Positions 53,192-60,520 of a stretch of 64,000 bases of DNA are shown here, in pieces. The stretch is taken from contig NZ_FCOF02000026.1 in assembly GCF_001544755.2 (NCBI RefSeq), forward strand, positions 28,112 through 92,111. Reading direction: 5' to 3'. This DNA is from Caballeronia catudaia. GTDB lineage: Bacteria > Pseudomonadota > Gammaproteobacteria > Burkholderiales > Burkholderiaceae. A program made the position numbers and the translations under genes. Below the pieces are notes generated by a model. The model had not been told where the DNA came from. It made no database searches and saw nothing but the letters and a program-made list of their open reading frames with translations. How positions within the stretch are numbered: the stretch's first letter is position 1; the number at the start of each line of letters is the position of its first letter.

Positions 53192-54541
53192 ATGTCCTCC
53201 GTATCCCTTCTCGGCGCGCTTTCCGGCGCGGCGTCGTCCCAGGCCGCAAGCAAACGCGCGGCGAGCGCGGGCGCATCGTTCGGCATGACGCTGCAAGGCA
53301 TCACCGACAGGGCCAATGCCGACGCGCAGGCCGCGCAGGCGCTGGCGGATTCTTCGACGGACAAGTCGAGCGTCCACGACGCGCCGAAGCCGGATGACAG
53401 CGCCTCCGCTGCGTCTTCGAGCGATGACACGCAGGACGCGTCGAAGCCCGAGCAGGCTGACGCGCCGAAAGAGGCATCGAAGGGTACGGACAAGACGCAG
53501 ACGGCGGACGCATCGAAGCCTGCGCCGTCGCAATCGGCCGGTTCGTCCGCCGATGCCGCCGCCGCAGCGCAGGCGAAAGCGCGCGCGGATGCGGCGAACG
53601 TCGCGAATGCCGACGACCCCGACACCGCGCTCGCCGATCTCACCGACGCCGCGGCTGCGGCGACGGCGACAGCCTCGACCGACGACGCCAAATCGACGGG
53701 CGAAACGCACAAGTCCGGCGACGCGAAATCGCCGCAGGACGCGTTGCAGGCGGCGCTTGCGGCGCTGAACAACGCGCAGCCGAATCCGGCGCCGGTGAAT
53801 GGTGCGGTGGCGACGGCTCGCGAGGGTTCGAAGGATGATGAAGAAGGTGGCTTGTTCGCCAAGGGCGGAAAGGGCGCGGGTCTGATCGCGCTTGCCGCGA
53901 ATACGAAGGTCGATGACAAGACTGCCGACACTGCCGCGCTCGCCGCCGCGCAGGCCGTGGCGACGACGCCGGCGGACGCAGCGAGCGCCGCTTACAAGCA
54001 AGCCGCCGATGCGGCCGCTCATGCGGTGGCGATGCAATCGGCATCGGCGAACGCGGCGGTGTCGAGCCCGCAGGGCGCGATGGCATCGGCGACGAGCGCG
54101 GCGATCGCGCCGCATGTGGGTTCGTCCGGCTGGGACGATGCGTTCAGTCAGAAGGTCGTGTTTCTGTCGAAGGCGGATCAGCAGAGTGCTGAGCTGACTT
54201 TGAATCCGAAGGACCTGGGGCCGTTGCAGGTGACGTTGCAGGTTTCGGAGAATCACGCGCACGCGTTGTTCGTGTCGCAGCATCAGCAGGTGCGGGAGGC
54301 GGTCGAGGCTGCGATGCCTAGGCTTCGCGAAGCGATGGAGGCTAATGGCATCAGCCTCGGGAGTGCTTCTGTTTCGGATGGGTCGGCGTTTGCGCGGCAG
54401 CAGAGTGGGGGCGAAGGGCGGTCTTCTTCTCGCTCGGGCGGGCGTGGGATGGGTGGCGTCGGGGGGGGGGATTCGGGCGGTGCTGCCAGCGTGAGTGTGC
54501 CCGTGCGGCGCACGGTGGGCTTGGTCGATACGTTTGCTTGA
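53192..54541 (+). CDS. fliK: Flagellar hook-length control protein FliK
   Basis: A 449-residue secreted ruler. The N-terminal two thirds is very Ala/Asp/Ser/Lys-rich and low complexity. The C-terminal Flg_hook domain is clear: WDDAFSQKVVFLSKADQQSAELTLNPKDLGPLQVTLQVSENHAHALFVSQHQQVREAVEAAMPRLREAMEANGISLGSASV. A Gly/Ser-rich stretch follows it. It ends the fliFGHIJK unit, with repeat element A starting 11 bp after the stop. Confidence 0.95.
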   Translation: MSSVSLLGALSGAASSQAASKRAASAGASFGMTLQGITDRANADAQAAQALADSSTDKSSVHDAPKPDDSASAASSSDDTQDASKPEQADAPKEASKGTDKTQTADASKPAPSQSAGSSADAAAAAQAKARADAANVANADDPDTALADLTDAAAAATATASTDDAKSTGETHKSGDAKSPQDALQAALAALNNAQPNPAPVNGAVATAREGSKDDEEGGLFAKGGKGAGLIALAANTKVDDKTADTAALAAAQAVATTPADAASAAYKQAADAAAHAVAMQSASANAAVSSPQGAMASATSAAIAPHVGSSGWDDAFSQKVVFLSKADQQSAELTLNPKDLGPLQVTLQVSENHAHALFVSQHQQVREAVEAAMPRLREAMEANGISLGSASVSDGSAFARQQSGGEGRSSSRSGGRGMGGVGGGDSGGAASVSVPVRRTVGLVDTFA

Positions 54542-54551
54542 TTTTTTCGCC

Positions 54552-55211
54552 GGATCCCGTATTCGTGTTGGTTTATTAGCACTGCCCCTATGCGGGGCGG
54601 CACCTACTTTCTTTGCTCGGGACCAGAGTAAGCGCTAAAGCGCCAACTCTGGTCGACGCAAAGAAAGTAGGCAAAGAAAGCAGCTTTTCCCAGCCTAAGC
54701 ACTTCACGCCGGCCGCGGCACAGGCGATTGACCTAATGGCCCCCAGAGTAGCGAGTGTTTTCATGGGTCTCACCGGGCGTGGATCGCGCACGGTCTGACA
54801 CATCGCGCCGCACTACTGACTGGTTCAGCACCAAATAGCTCCAGCCCGCTTCGCGGCCGACCGGTTCACCGGCATGGCGCGCGTCTTTTCGGCTACATGT
54901 CTATCTCAACATTGGTTTCCCTTGTATACCCGGCGGCAGCGCGTAGCGCTGTGCCGGAGCTGTTTTGTGCTGAACCAGTGTCCTTCGGGTACTAGCTTGT
55001 CAGACCGTGCGCGGTCCACGCCGCGTGAGTTTTTTGGGGGCACTTGCTACTCCGGGTTCCATTCAGCCAATCGCCTGTGCCGCGGCCGGTGTGAAGTGCT
55101 TAGGCTGGGAAAGCTGCTTTCTTTGGTGACTTTCTTTGCAGCAGCAAAGAAAGTTACCCCTGCCCCGGGGAGGGGCAGTGCTAATAGACCACTAAGAAAG
55201 CAAGCTCCACC
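54552..55211. repeat. Long palindromic intergenic element, copy A
   Basis: A non-coding element of about 660 bp filling the fliK-fliL gap. Left arm 54559-54796 and right arm 55002-55200 are inverted repeats of each other around a ~205-bp core (54797-55001). Within each arm are hairpins, including CTTTCTTTGC...GCAAAGAAAG and an outer GCCCC/GGGGC one. In the left arm the first hairpin loop is enlarged by a nested hairpin GACCAGAGT...ACTCTGGTC. The core shares a CGGCGGCAGCGCGTAGCGCT stretch with copy B. Short open frames in it run through the palindromes and are not considered genes. Confidence 0.85.
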
Positions 55212-55262
55212 CAAAAAACCGCCCCAGCCCGCGCAGGGCAAAAAGCCCAAATAACCCCAAAT

Positions 55263-55327
55263 CCCCCCTCTGTTCGACCCATCGCTTTACACGTCAATAG
55301 CCAACAATTCACCCTATCGAAAGAGGC
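55263..55327 (+). promoter_or_regulatory. Flagellar leader box before fliL
   Basis: CTCTGTTCG, CATCG, ATAGCC-N10-CTATCG and AAAGAGGC are in the same order and at the same spacing as before fliP. The ATAGC/GCTAT-like half-sites around a 10-bp spacer recall the inverted half-sites of FlhDC boxes. It begins the fliLMNO unit. The 3' end also contributes the AAAGAGG ribosome-binding site. Confidence 0.6.
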
Positions 55328-55333
55328 AAGCAA

Positions 55334-55822
55334 ATGGCTACCACGACTGCAAACCAGCAACCCATCGTTCCCGCAAAGAGCGGCAAGCTCAAAAAGATCC
55401 TGATCCTCGCCGTCGGCGCGATCGTGCTTCTCGGCGCGGGAGCCGGAGGCGCCTACTTCTTCCTCGGCAAAAATCACGGCCCGGCCAAGCCCGCGCCGGA
55501 ACCGCCGCCCGTGTTCTTCCCGCTCGAATCGCTCACGGTGAACCTCCAGTCCGACGACGGCGCCATGCACTATCTCCGCGCCGGCCTCACGCTCAAGCTG
55601 CACGACGAAAAGGTCCAGTTGCTCGTCACCGGGCACATGCCCGAAGTTCGCAGCCGCGTGCTGCTCCTGCTCTCCGGCAAGCGCCCCGACGATCTCGCAT
55701 CCGTCGACGGCAAAAAGCAGCTCGCGAACGAACTGCGCGCAGCAGTCGAAACGGCGGCGAGCTCGGCCGAAAAGCCGGTGCGCGTCGAAGAAGTACTGTT
55801 CACCGAATTCGTCGTTCAGTAA
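55334..55822 (+). CDS. fliL: Flagellar basal body-associated protein FliL
   Basis: A 162-residue bitopic inner-membrane protein. After a short cytosolic tail comes one TM helix (KKILILAVGAIVLLGAGAGGAYFFLG). The periplasmic FliL domain (FFPLESLTVNLQSDDGAMHYLRAGLTLKLHDEK...VRVEEVLFTEFVVQ) has the conserved VLFTxFVVQ end. It surrounds stator units and modulates torque. Confidence 0.95.
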   Translation: MATTTANQQPIVPAKSGKLKKILILAVGAIVLLGAGAGGAYFFLGKNHGPAKPAPEPPPVFFPLESLTVNLQSDDGAMHYLRAGLTLKLHDEKVQLLVTGHMPEVRSRVLLLLSGKRPDDLASVDGKKQLANELRAAVETAASSAEKPVRVEEVLFTEFVVQ

Positions 55823-55846
55823 CGCCGAACCAGCGAGTAAAGAGTC

Positions 55847-56845
55847 ATGGGCCACGAAGAGTTCATGTCGCAGGAGGAGGTCGATGCCCTCCTCAAGGGC
55901 GTCACCGGCGAGATCGATCAGGAAGCTGACGAGAAAAAACCCGCCGGCGTACGTCCGTACAACATCGCGACGCAGGAACGCATCGTCCGCGGCCGGATGC
56001 CCGGCCTCGAAATCATCAACGACCGCTTCGCGCGCCTCATGCGCGTGGGCATCTTCAACTTCATGCGGCGCTCGGCGGAAATCTCCGTCGGCCCGGTGAA
56101 GGTGCAGAAGTACAGCGAATTCACGCGCAATCTGCCGATCCCGACCAACCTGAACCTGGTCCATGTCAAGCCGTTGCGCGGCACGTCGCTGTTCGTGTTC
56201 GACCCGAATCTCGTGTTCTTCGTGGTCGACAATCTGTTCGGCGGCGACGGGCGTTTTCACACGCGCGTCGAAGGCCGCGAGTTCACGCAGACCGAGCAGC
56301 GCATCATCAGCAAGCTGCTGAATCTCGTGTTCGAGCACTACGCGACGTCGTGGCGCAGCGTGAAACCGCTGCAGTTCGAATACATGCGCTCGGAGATGCA
56401 CACGCAGTTCGCGAACGTCGCGACGCCGAACGAGATCGTCATCGTGACGCAGTTCACGATCGAATTCGGCTCGACGGGCGGCACGCTGCACATCTGCATG
56501 CCGTACTCGATGATCGAGCCGATCCGCGACGTGCTCTCCTCGCCGATTCAGGGCGAAGCGCTCGAAGTGGACCGCCGCTGGGTGCGCGTGCTGTCGCAGC
56601 AGGTGCAGTCTGCGGAAGTCGAGCTGACGGTGGATCTCGCCGAGATTCGCTCGTCGTTCGCACAGATTCTCAACATGCGCGCGGGCGACGTGCTGCCGAT
56701 CGACGTACCGGAGCAGGTCGTCGCGAAAGTGGATGGCGTGCCGGTCATGGAATGCGGCTACGGAATGTTCAATGGTCAATACGCGCTGCGCGTCCAGAAG
56801 ATGATCAGCGCGACCGACACGATGAAGGAAGGTGGATATGAGTGA
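55847..56845 (+). CDS. fliM: Flagellar motor switch protein FliM
   Basis: A 332-residue switch protein. The N-terminal CheY-P-binding segment is FMSQEEVDALLKGVTGE. The middle CheC-like domain has LEIINDRFARLMRVGIFNFMRRSAEISVGPVKVQ and RGTSLFVFDPNLVFFVVDNLFGGDGR. The C-terminal SpoA domain ends at NGQYALRVQKM. It overlaps fliN by 8 bp. Confidence 0.97.
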   Translation: MGHEEFMSQEEVDALLKGVTGEIDQEADEKKPAGVRPYNIATQERIVRGRMPGLEIINDRFARLMRVGIFNFMRRSAEISVGPVKVQKYSEFTRNLPIPTNLNLVHVKPLRGTSLFVFDPNLVFFVVDNLFGGDGRFHTRVEGREFTQTEQRIISKLLNLVFEHYATSWRSVKPLQFEYMRSEMHTQFANVATPNEIVIVTQFTIEFGSTGGTLHICMPYSMIEPIRDVLSSPIQGEALEVDRRWVRVLSQQVQSAEVELTVDLAEIRSSFAQILNMRAGDVLPIDVPEQVVAKVDGVPVMECGYGMFNGQYALRVQKMISATDTMKEGGYE

Positions 56846-57269
56846 CCTGATGCAGAACGACGCGCCCGGCGCGCCGGAAAAAGACGAAGAGCTTCTCCTG
56901 GACGACTGGGCGAGCGCGCTGGCAGAGCAGAACGGCAACGACGCGCCCGTCGCGGCGAGCGCCGGCGTGTTCCAGCCGTTGTCGAAGGCCGCGGCGCCGT
57001 CGACGCGCAACGACATCGACATGATCCTCGACATCCCCGTGCAGATGACGGTGGAACTGGGACGCACGAAGATCGCGATCCGCAACCTGCTGCAACTCGC
57101 GCAGGGCTCGGTCGTGGAACTCGACGGCCTCGCCGGCGAGCCGATGGACGTGCTCGTGAACGGCTGTCTCATCGCGCAGGGCGAAGTCGTCGTGGTCAAC
57201 GACAAGTTCGGTATTCGCCTGACCGACATCATCACGCCGTCCGAACGCATCCGGAAGTTGAATCGATGA
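56838..57269 (+). CDS. fliN: Flagellar motor switch protein FliN
   Basis: A 143-residue C-ring component. An acidic, variable N-terminus precedes the SpoA domain: MILDIPVQMTVELGRTKIAIRNLLQLAQGSVVELDGLAGEPMDVLVNGCLIAQGEVVVVNDKFGIRLTDIITPSERIRKL. The ATG at 56838 (after AAGGAAGG) is chosen over a GTG at 56832. The TGA overlaps fliO's ATG (ATGA). Confidence 0.97.
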   Translation: MSDLMQNDAPGAPEKDEELLLDDWASALAEQNGNDAPVAASAGVFQPLSKAAAPSTRNDIDMILDIPVQMTVELGRTKIAIRNLLQLAQGSVVELDGLAGEPMDVLVNGCLIAQGEVVVVNDKFGIRLTDIITPSERIRKLNR

Positions 57270-57760
57270 AACGCTTCGCCGCCGCGCTCTTCGCCTGCGC
57301 GCCTCTCTTCGCACGCGCCGCCGACATGAACGCCGTGAATCACGCCGCGCAGATCGCATCGGGCGTCGGCGCGGGCAGCGCGGTGCCGTCGCTCGGCTTC
57401 GGCGCCGTGTTGCAAACGCTCGTCGGGCTCGTCGTCGTCATCGGCTTCGTGTTCGGCTGTGCCTGGCTCGCGCGCAAGTTCGGCTTTCAGGGCGGCAAGC
57501 GCTCGGGACTCGTGAAGGTGGTCGGCGGCGCATCGCTCGGCAACAAGGAGCGCGTCGCGGTCATCGAAGTGGGCGATACGTGGCTCGTGCTCGGCGCCGG
57601 TCCCGGCAACGTGCGTCTCCTGCATACGATGCCCGCAGGCTCGGCGGAAGTGGAAGGCGTCAGCGTCCCGGCATCGTCGTCGTCCGGCAGCTTCGGCGCG
57701 AGATTCCGTGACGCGCTCGCGGGCGAAGCGAACAAGCGGCTGCAGAAGTTCGTCAAGTAA
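57266..57760 (+). CDS. fliO: Flagellar biosynthesis protein FliO
   Basis: A 164-residue bitopic membrane protein that stabilises FliP assembly. It has a signal-like N-terminus (MKRFAAALFACAPLFARAAD), then a TM helix (LQTLVGLVVVIGFVFGCAWLARKFGF). The FliO domain is VVGGASLGNKERVAVIEVGDTWLVLGAGPGNVRLLHTM. It ends the fliLMNO unit before a terminator. Confidence 0.92.
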   Translation: MKRFAAALFACAPLFARAADMNAVNHAAQIASGVGAGSAVPSLGFGAVLQTLVGLVVVIGFVFGCAWLARKFGFQGGKRSGLVKVVGGASLGNKERVAVIEVGDTWLVLGAGPGNVRLLHTMPAGSAEVEGVSVPASSSSGSFGARFRDALAGEANKRLQKFVK

Positions 57761-57779
57761 GGCAGATTTGCCGATACAT

Positions 57780-57817
57780 CGGGCGTGGTTCGCAAAGGCC
57801 ACGCCCGATTTGCGTTT
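57780..57817 (+). terminator. Intrinsic terminator after fliO
   Basis: A perfect 9-bp stem CGGGCGTGG/CCACGCCCG (57780-57788 and 57799-57807) with a 10-nt loop. It is followed by ATTTGCGTTT and sits 20 bp after the fliO stop. It separates fliLMNO from fliPQR. Confidence 0.75.
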
Positions 57818-57858
57818 ACAGCCGCCGCTTACCAATAGAACGAGTTGGCGCGGGTTTT

Positions 57859-57922
57859 CCCCTCTGTTCGTGCCATCGTCCGGCATCGCGATAGCCGAGA
57901 ATTCACGCTATCGAAAGAGGCA
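57859..57922 (+). promoter_or_regulatory. Flagellar leader box before fliP
   Basis: A near-duplicate of the fliL box: CTCTGTTCG, CATCG, GATAGCC-N10-GCTATCG and AAAGAGGCA, with identical spacing from CTCT to CTATCG. Because a terminator closes the preceding unit, this is the natural place for a fliPQR promoter/operator. Confidence 0.6.
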
Positions 57923-57929
57923 GGAAGTC

Positions 57930-58007
57930 ATGGTTATCACGTTCGTCGTTCTTCACGGTCAGCGCATTCTCGATGCCCTCGCAAGCATCGTCGGCGGGAG
58001 CAAGTAA
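57930..58007 (+). CDS. 25-codon leader ORF overlapping fliP start
   Basis: ATG at 57930 after AGGAAG, then MVITFVVLHGQRILDALASIVG (25 residues in all) ending SK-TAA. The TAA overlaps the fliP ATG (TAATG), so ribosomes finishing it could restart on fliP. It has a hydrophobic/amphipathic pattern. No family is recognised; it could be a real small protein or only a translational leader. Confidence 0.45.
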   Translation: MVITFVVLHGQRILDALASIVGGSK

Positions 58008-58777
58008 TGCAGGTCAGTCGTCATATCGTGCGTGCGGTGAAGCTCGCGCTTCCGGTTCTCATCGGCTCGATGCCGTATCTCGCGCTCGCGCAGAGCACCG
58101 CCGGCCTTCCGGCCTTCAACACGAGTCCCGGCCCGAACGGCGGCACGACCTACTCGCTCAGCGTGCAGACGATGCTGCTGCTGACGATGCTCTCGTTCCT
58201 CCCCGCGATGGTCCTCATGATGACGAGCTTCACGCGCATCATCATCGTGCTGTCGCTGTTGCGCCAGGCGCTCGGCACGTCGAGCACGCCGCCGAATCAG
58301 GTGCTCGTCGGACTGGCGCTGTTCCTGTCGTTCTTCGTGATGTCGCCGGTGCTCGACAAGGCTTACAACGACGCATACAAGCCGTTCTCCGAAGGCCAGA
58401 TCGCGATGGATCAGGCGATCACGCGCGGCGTCGGTCCGTTCAAGCAGTTCATGCTGAAGCAGACGCGCGAATCCGATCTCGCGCTCTTCGCGCGCATCTC
58501 GAAGGCCCCGCCGATGAACGGTCCCGAAGACGTGCCGCTCTCGCTGCTGGTGCCGTCGTTCATCACGAGCGAGCTGAAGACGGGCTTCCAGATCGGCTTC
58601 ACGATCTTCATTCCGTTTCTCATCATCGACATGGTGGTGGCGAGCGTGCTGATGTCGATGGGCATGATGATGGTGTCGCCCACGACCATCGCGCTGCCGT
58701 TCAAGCTGATGCTGTTCGTGCTCGTCGATGGCTGGCAGTTGCTCATCGGCTCGCTGGCTCAAAGTTTCGTTTCCTGA
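58007..58777 (+). CDS. fliP: Flagellar type III export protein FliP
   Basis: A 256-residue export-gate protein with a cleavable signal (VKLALPVLIGSMPYLALAQS). Signature segments are LTMLSFLPAMVLMMTSFTRIIIVLSLLRQALGT and SFITSELKTGFQIGFTIFIPFLIIDMVVASVLMSMGMMMVSP. The ATG at 58007 follows GGGAG; the open frame further upstream has no family similarity. Confidence 0.96.
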   Translation: MQVSRHIVRAVKLALPVLIGSMPYLALAQSTAGLPAFNTSPGPNGGTTYSLSVQTMLLLTMLSFLPAMVLMMTSFTRIIIVLSLLRQALGTSSTPPNQVLVGLALFLSFFVMSPVLDKAYNDAYKPFSEGQIAMDQAITRGVGPFKQFMLKQTRESDLALFARISKAPPMNGPEDVPLSLLVPSFITSELKTGFQIGFTIFIPFLIIDMVVASVLMSMGMMMVSPTTIALPFKLMLFVLVDGWQLLIGSLAQSFVS

Positions 58778-58788
58778 GGACACGCGAG

Positions 58789-59058
58789 ATGACACCCGAA
58801 TCCGTCATGACGATGGCGCATCAGGCGATGTACGTCGCCCTGTTGCTCGCCGCGCCGTTGCTGCTGGTCGCGCTCGTCGTCGGTCTGGTCGTGAGCCTGT
58901 TTCAGGCGGCGACGCAGATCAACGAGTCGACCTTGTCGTTTATCCCGAAGCTGATCGCGGTGGCGGTGACGCTCGTGATCGCCGGTCCGTGGATGTTGTC
59001 GACGCTGCTTGACTACATGCGCTCGGTCCTCACCATCTCGCCGGGTGTCAGCGGCTGA
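58789..59058 (+). CDS. fliQ: Flagellar export protein FliQ
   Basis: An 89-residue protein with two hydrophobic hairpin helices: MYVALLLAAPLLLVALVVGLVVSLFQAATQINESTLSFIPKLIAVAVTLVIAGPWML. The QAxTQINExTLSFIPK motif is diagnostic. GAGG lies 11 bp before the ATG. Its TGA overlaps fliR's ATG (TGATG). Confidence 0.96.
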   Translation: MTPESVMTMAHQAMYVALLLAAPLLLVALVVGLVVSLFQAATQINESTLSFIPKLIAVAVTLVIAGPWMLSTLLDYMRSVLTISPGVSG

Positions 59059-59852
59059 TGTTCTCCGTCACTTACGCGCAACTGAACGGCTGGCTCACGG
59101 CGTTTCTATGGCCGTTCGTGCGCATCCTCGCGCTGATCGCGACCGCGCCGGTGCTGAGTCACATGGCGATTCCGATGCGCGTGAAGATCGCGCTTGCCGC
59201 GTTCATATCGTTGATCGTTGCGCCTACTTTGGGCGCGATGCCCGAGGTCACGGTGTTTTCGGCGGCGGGCGTGTGGATCATCGTCAATCAGTTTTTGATC
59301 GGCGCGGCTATTGGCATGGTGATGCAGATCGCGTTCGCCGCCGTCGATGCGGCCGGTGAGTTCATCGGCCAGCAAATGGGCTTGGGTTTCGCGATGCTTT
59401 ACGATCCGCGCGCGGGCGGGAATGCCGTGGTCGTTTCACGGTATCTGAATACGCTTGCGATGCTCGCGTTCCTCGTATTCGATGGGCATTTGCAGCTCAT
59501 GAGCGCGCTCGTGATGACGTTTCAGAGCGTGCCGATCGAGGCGAATGTCGTGGCGTCGGCTTCGCATGCGCAGGGGTGGCGGGTTCTGGTTGGCTATGGC
59601 GCCAGCGTGTTTTCCACTGGTTTGCTTCTGGCGTTGCCGATCGTGGCCGCGCTTCTCATTGCTAGCCTTGCACTCGGGATTTTGAATCGAGCCGCGCCGC
59701 AGATCGGGATCTTTCAGGTCGGGTTTCCGGTGACGATGCTCGTCGGGTTGCTGCTGTTGCAGCTTATGGTGCCCAACTTGATGCCGTTCTTTCAGCGGAT
59801 TTTCGAGGTGGGGATTGGGCAGGTGGGCCGCGTTGCGGCGGGGATGTTTTAG
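59058..59852 (+). CDS. fliR: Flagellar export protein FliR
   Basis: A 264-residue polytopic export-gate component: WPFVRILALIATAPVLSHMAIPMRVKIALAAFISLIVAPTL, GEFIGQQMGLGFAMLYDPRAGGNAVVVSRYL, and LGILNRAAPQIGIFQVGFPVTMLVGLLLL. It joins FliP and FliQ in the FliPQR core. Repeat element B starts 21 bp after the stop. Confidence 0.96.
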   Translation: MFSVTYAQLNGWLTAFLWPFVRILALIATAPVLSHMAIPMRVKIALAAFISLIVAPTLGAMPEVTVFSAAGVWIIVNQFLIGAAIGMVMQIAFAAVDAAGEFIGQQMGLGFAMLYDPRAGGNAVVVSRYLNTLAMLAFLVFDGHLQLMSALVMTFQSVPIEANVVASASHAQGWRVLVGYGASVFSTGLLLALPIVAALLIASLALGILNRAAPQIGIFQVGFPVTMLVGLLLLQLMVPNLMPFFQRIFEVGIGQVGRVAAGMF

Positions 59853-59873
59853 GGTTTGTTTTTTTCTTTTGAT

Positions 59874-60492
59874 GGATCCCGTTTTCGTGTCGGTTTATTA
59901 GCGTTGCCCCTATGCGGGGCGGCAGTCACTTTCTTTGCTGCTGCAAAGAAAGTAACCAAAGAAACAGCTATCCCCAGCCTAAGCACTTCATACCGGCCGC
60001 GGCACAGGCGATTGATCTAATGGCCCCCAGAGTAGCGAGTGCCCTCGAAGGTCTTATCCGGCGTGGATCGCGCACGGTCTGTTTCATCGCACCGCTTAGT
60101 TCTCTGGTACAGCCCTTTCAAGCTCCGGCCCGCTTCGCGGCCGACGGGTCGATCGGGCTTGCGTGAGCTTGCGTATTTGCTAAGGATACCGTTGATTTCC
60201 CTTGCATACCCGGCGGCAGCGCGTAGCGCTGTGCCGAAGCTATTTGGTGCTGAACCAGCGGCCTTTGCGTTATGGCTAGTCAGACCGTGCGCGATCCAAG
60301 CCGCGTGAGTTTTGTGAGGGCACTCGCTACTCTGGGCGCCATTAGGCGATCGCCTGTGCCGCGGCCGGTGTGAAGTGCTTAGGCTGGGGATAGCTGTTTC
60401 TTTGGTTACTTTCTTTGCAGCAGCAAAGAAAGTGACTGCCGCCCCGCATAGGGGCAACGCTAATAGACCGACGCGAAAACAAGCTCCACCCC
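59874..60492. repeat. Long palindromic intergenic element, copy B
   Basis: An element of about 620 bp between the convergent fliR and flgL genes. Arms 59881-60080 and 60282-60480 are inverted copies over almost 200 bp, with a core of about 200 bp (60081-60281). The arms carry GCCCC-TATGC-GGGGC and CTTTCTTTGC...GCAAAGAAAG hairpins. It has the same architecture as copy A, and long stretches are identical to it, including the outer GTTTATTAGC and GCTAATAGACC ends. No convincing gene lies in it. Confidence 0.88.
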
Positions 60493-60520
60493 AATAAAAG
60501 CCGAAGCCCCAGCGAAGGCC

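Noticed and set aside
54613..54798. Small open frames inside the palindromic elements (for example 54613-54798, 59912-60166, 60017-60457)
   Set aside because: They read through hairpin arms and occur on both strands because the arms are inverted copies. Similar peptides are likely mis-annotated in other genomes.
55181..57886. A 901-codon minus-strand open frame opposite fliL, fliM, fliN and fliO
   Set aside because: It is antisense to four unmistakable flagellar genes. Its composition (Arg/His/Asp-rich) is typical of complement frames in high-GC DNA.
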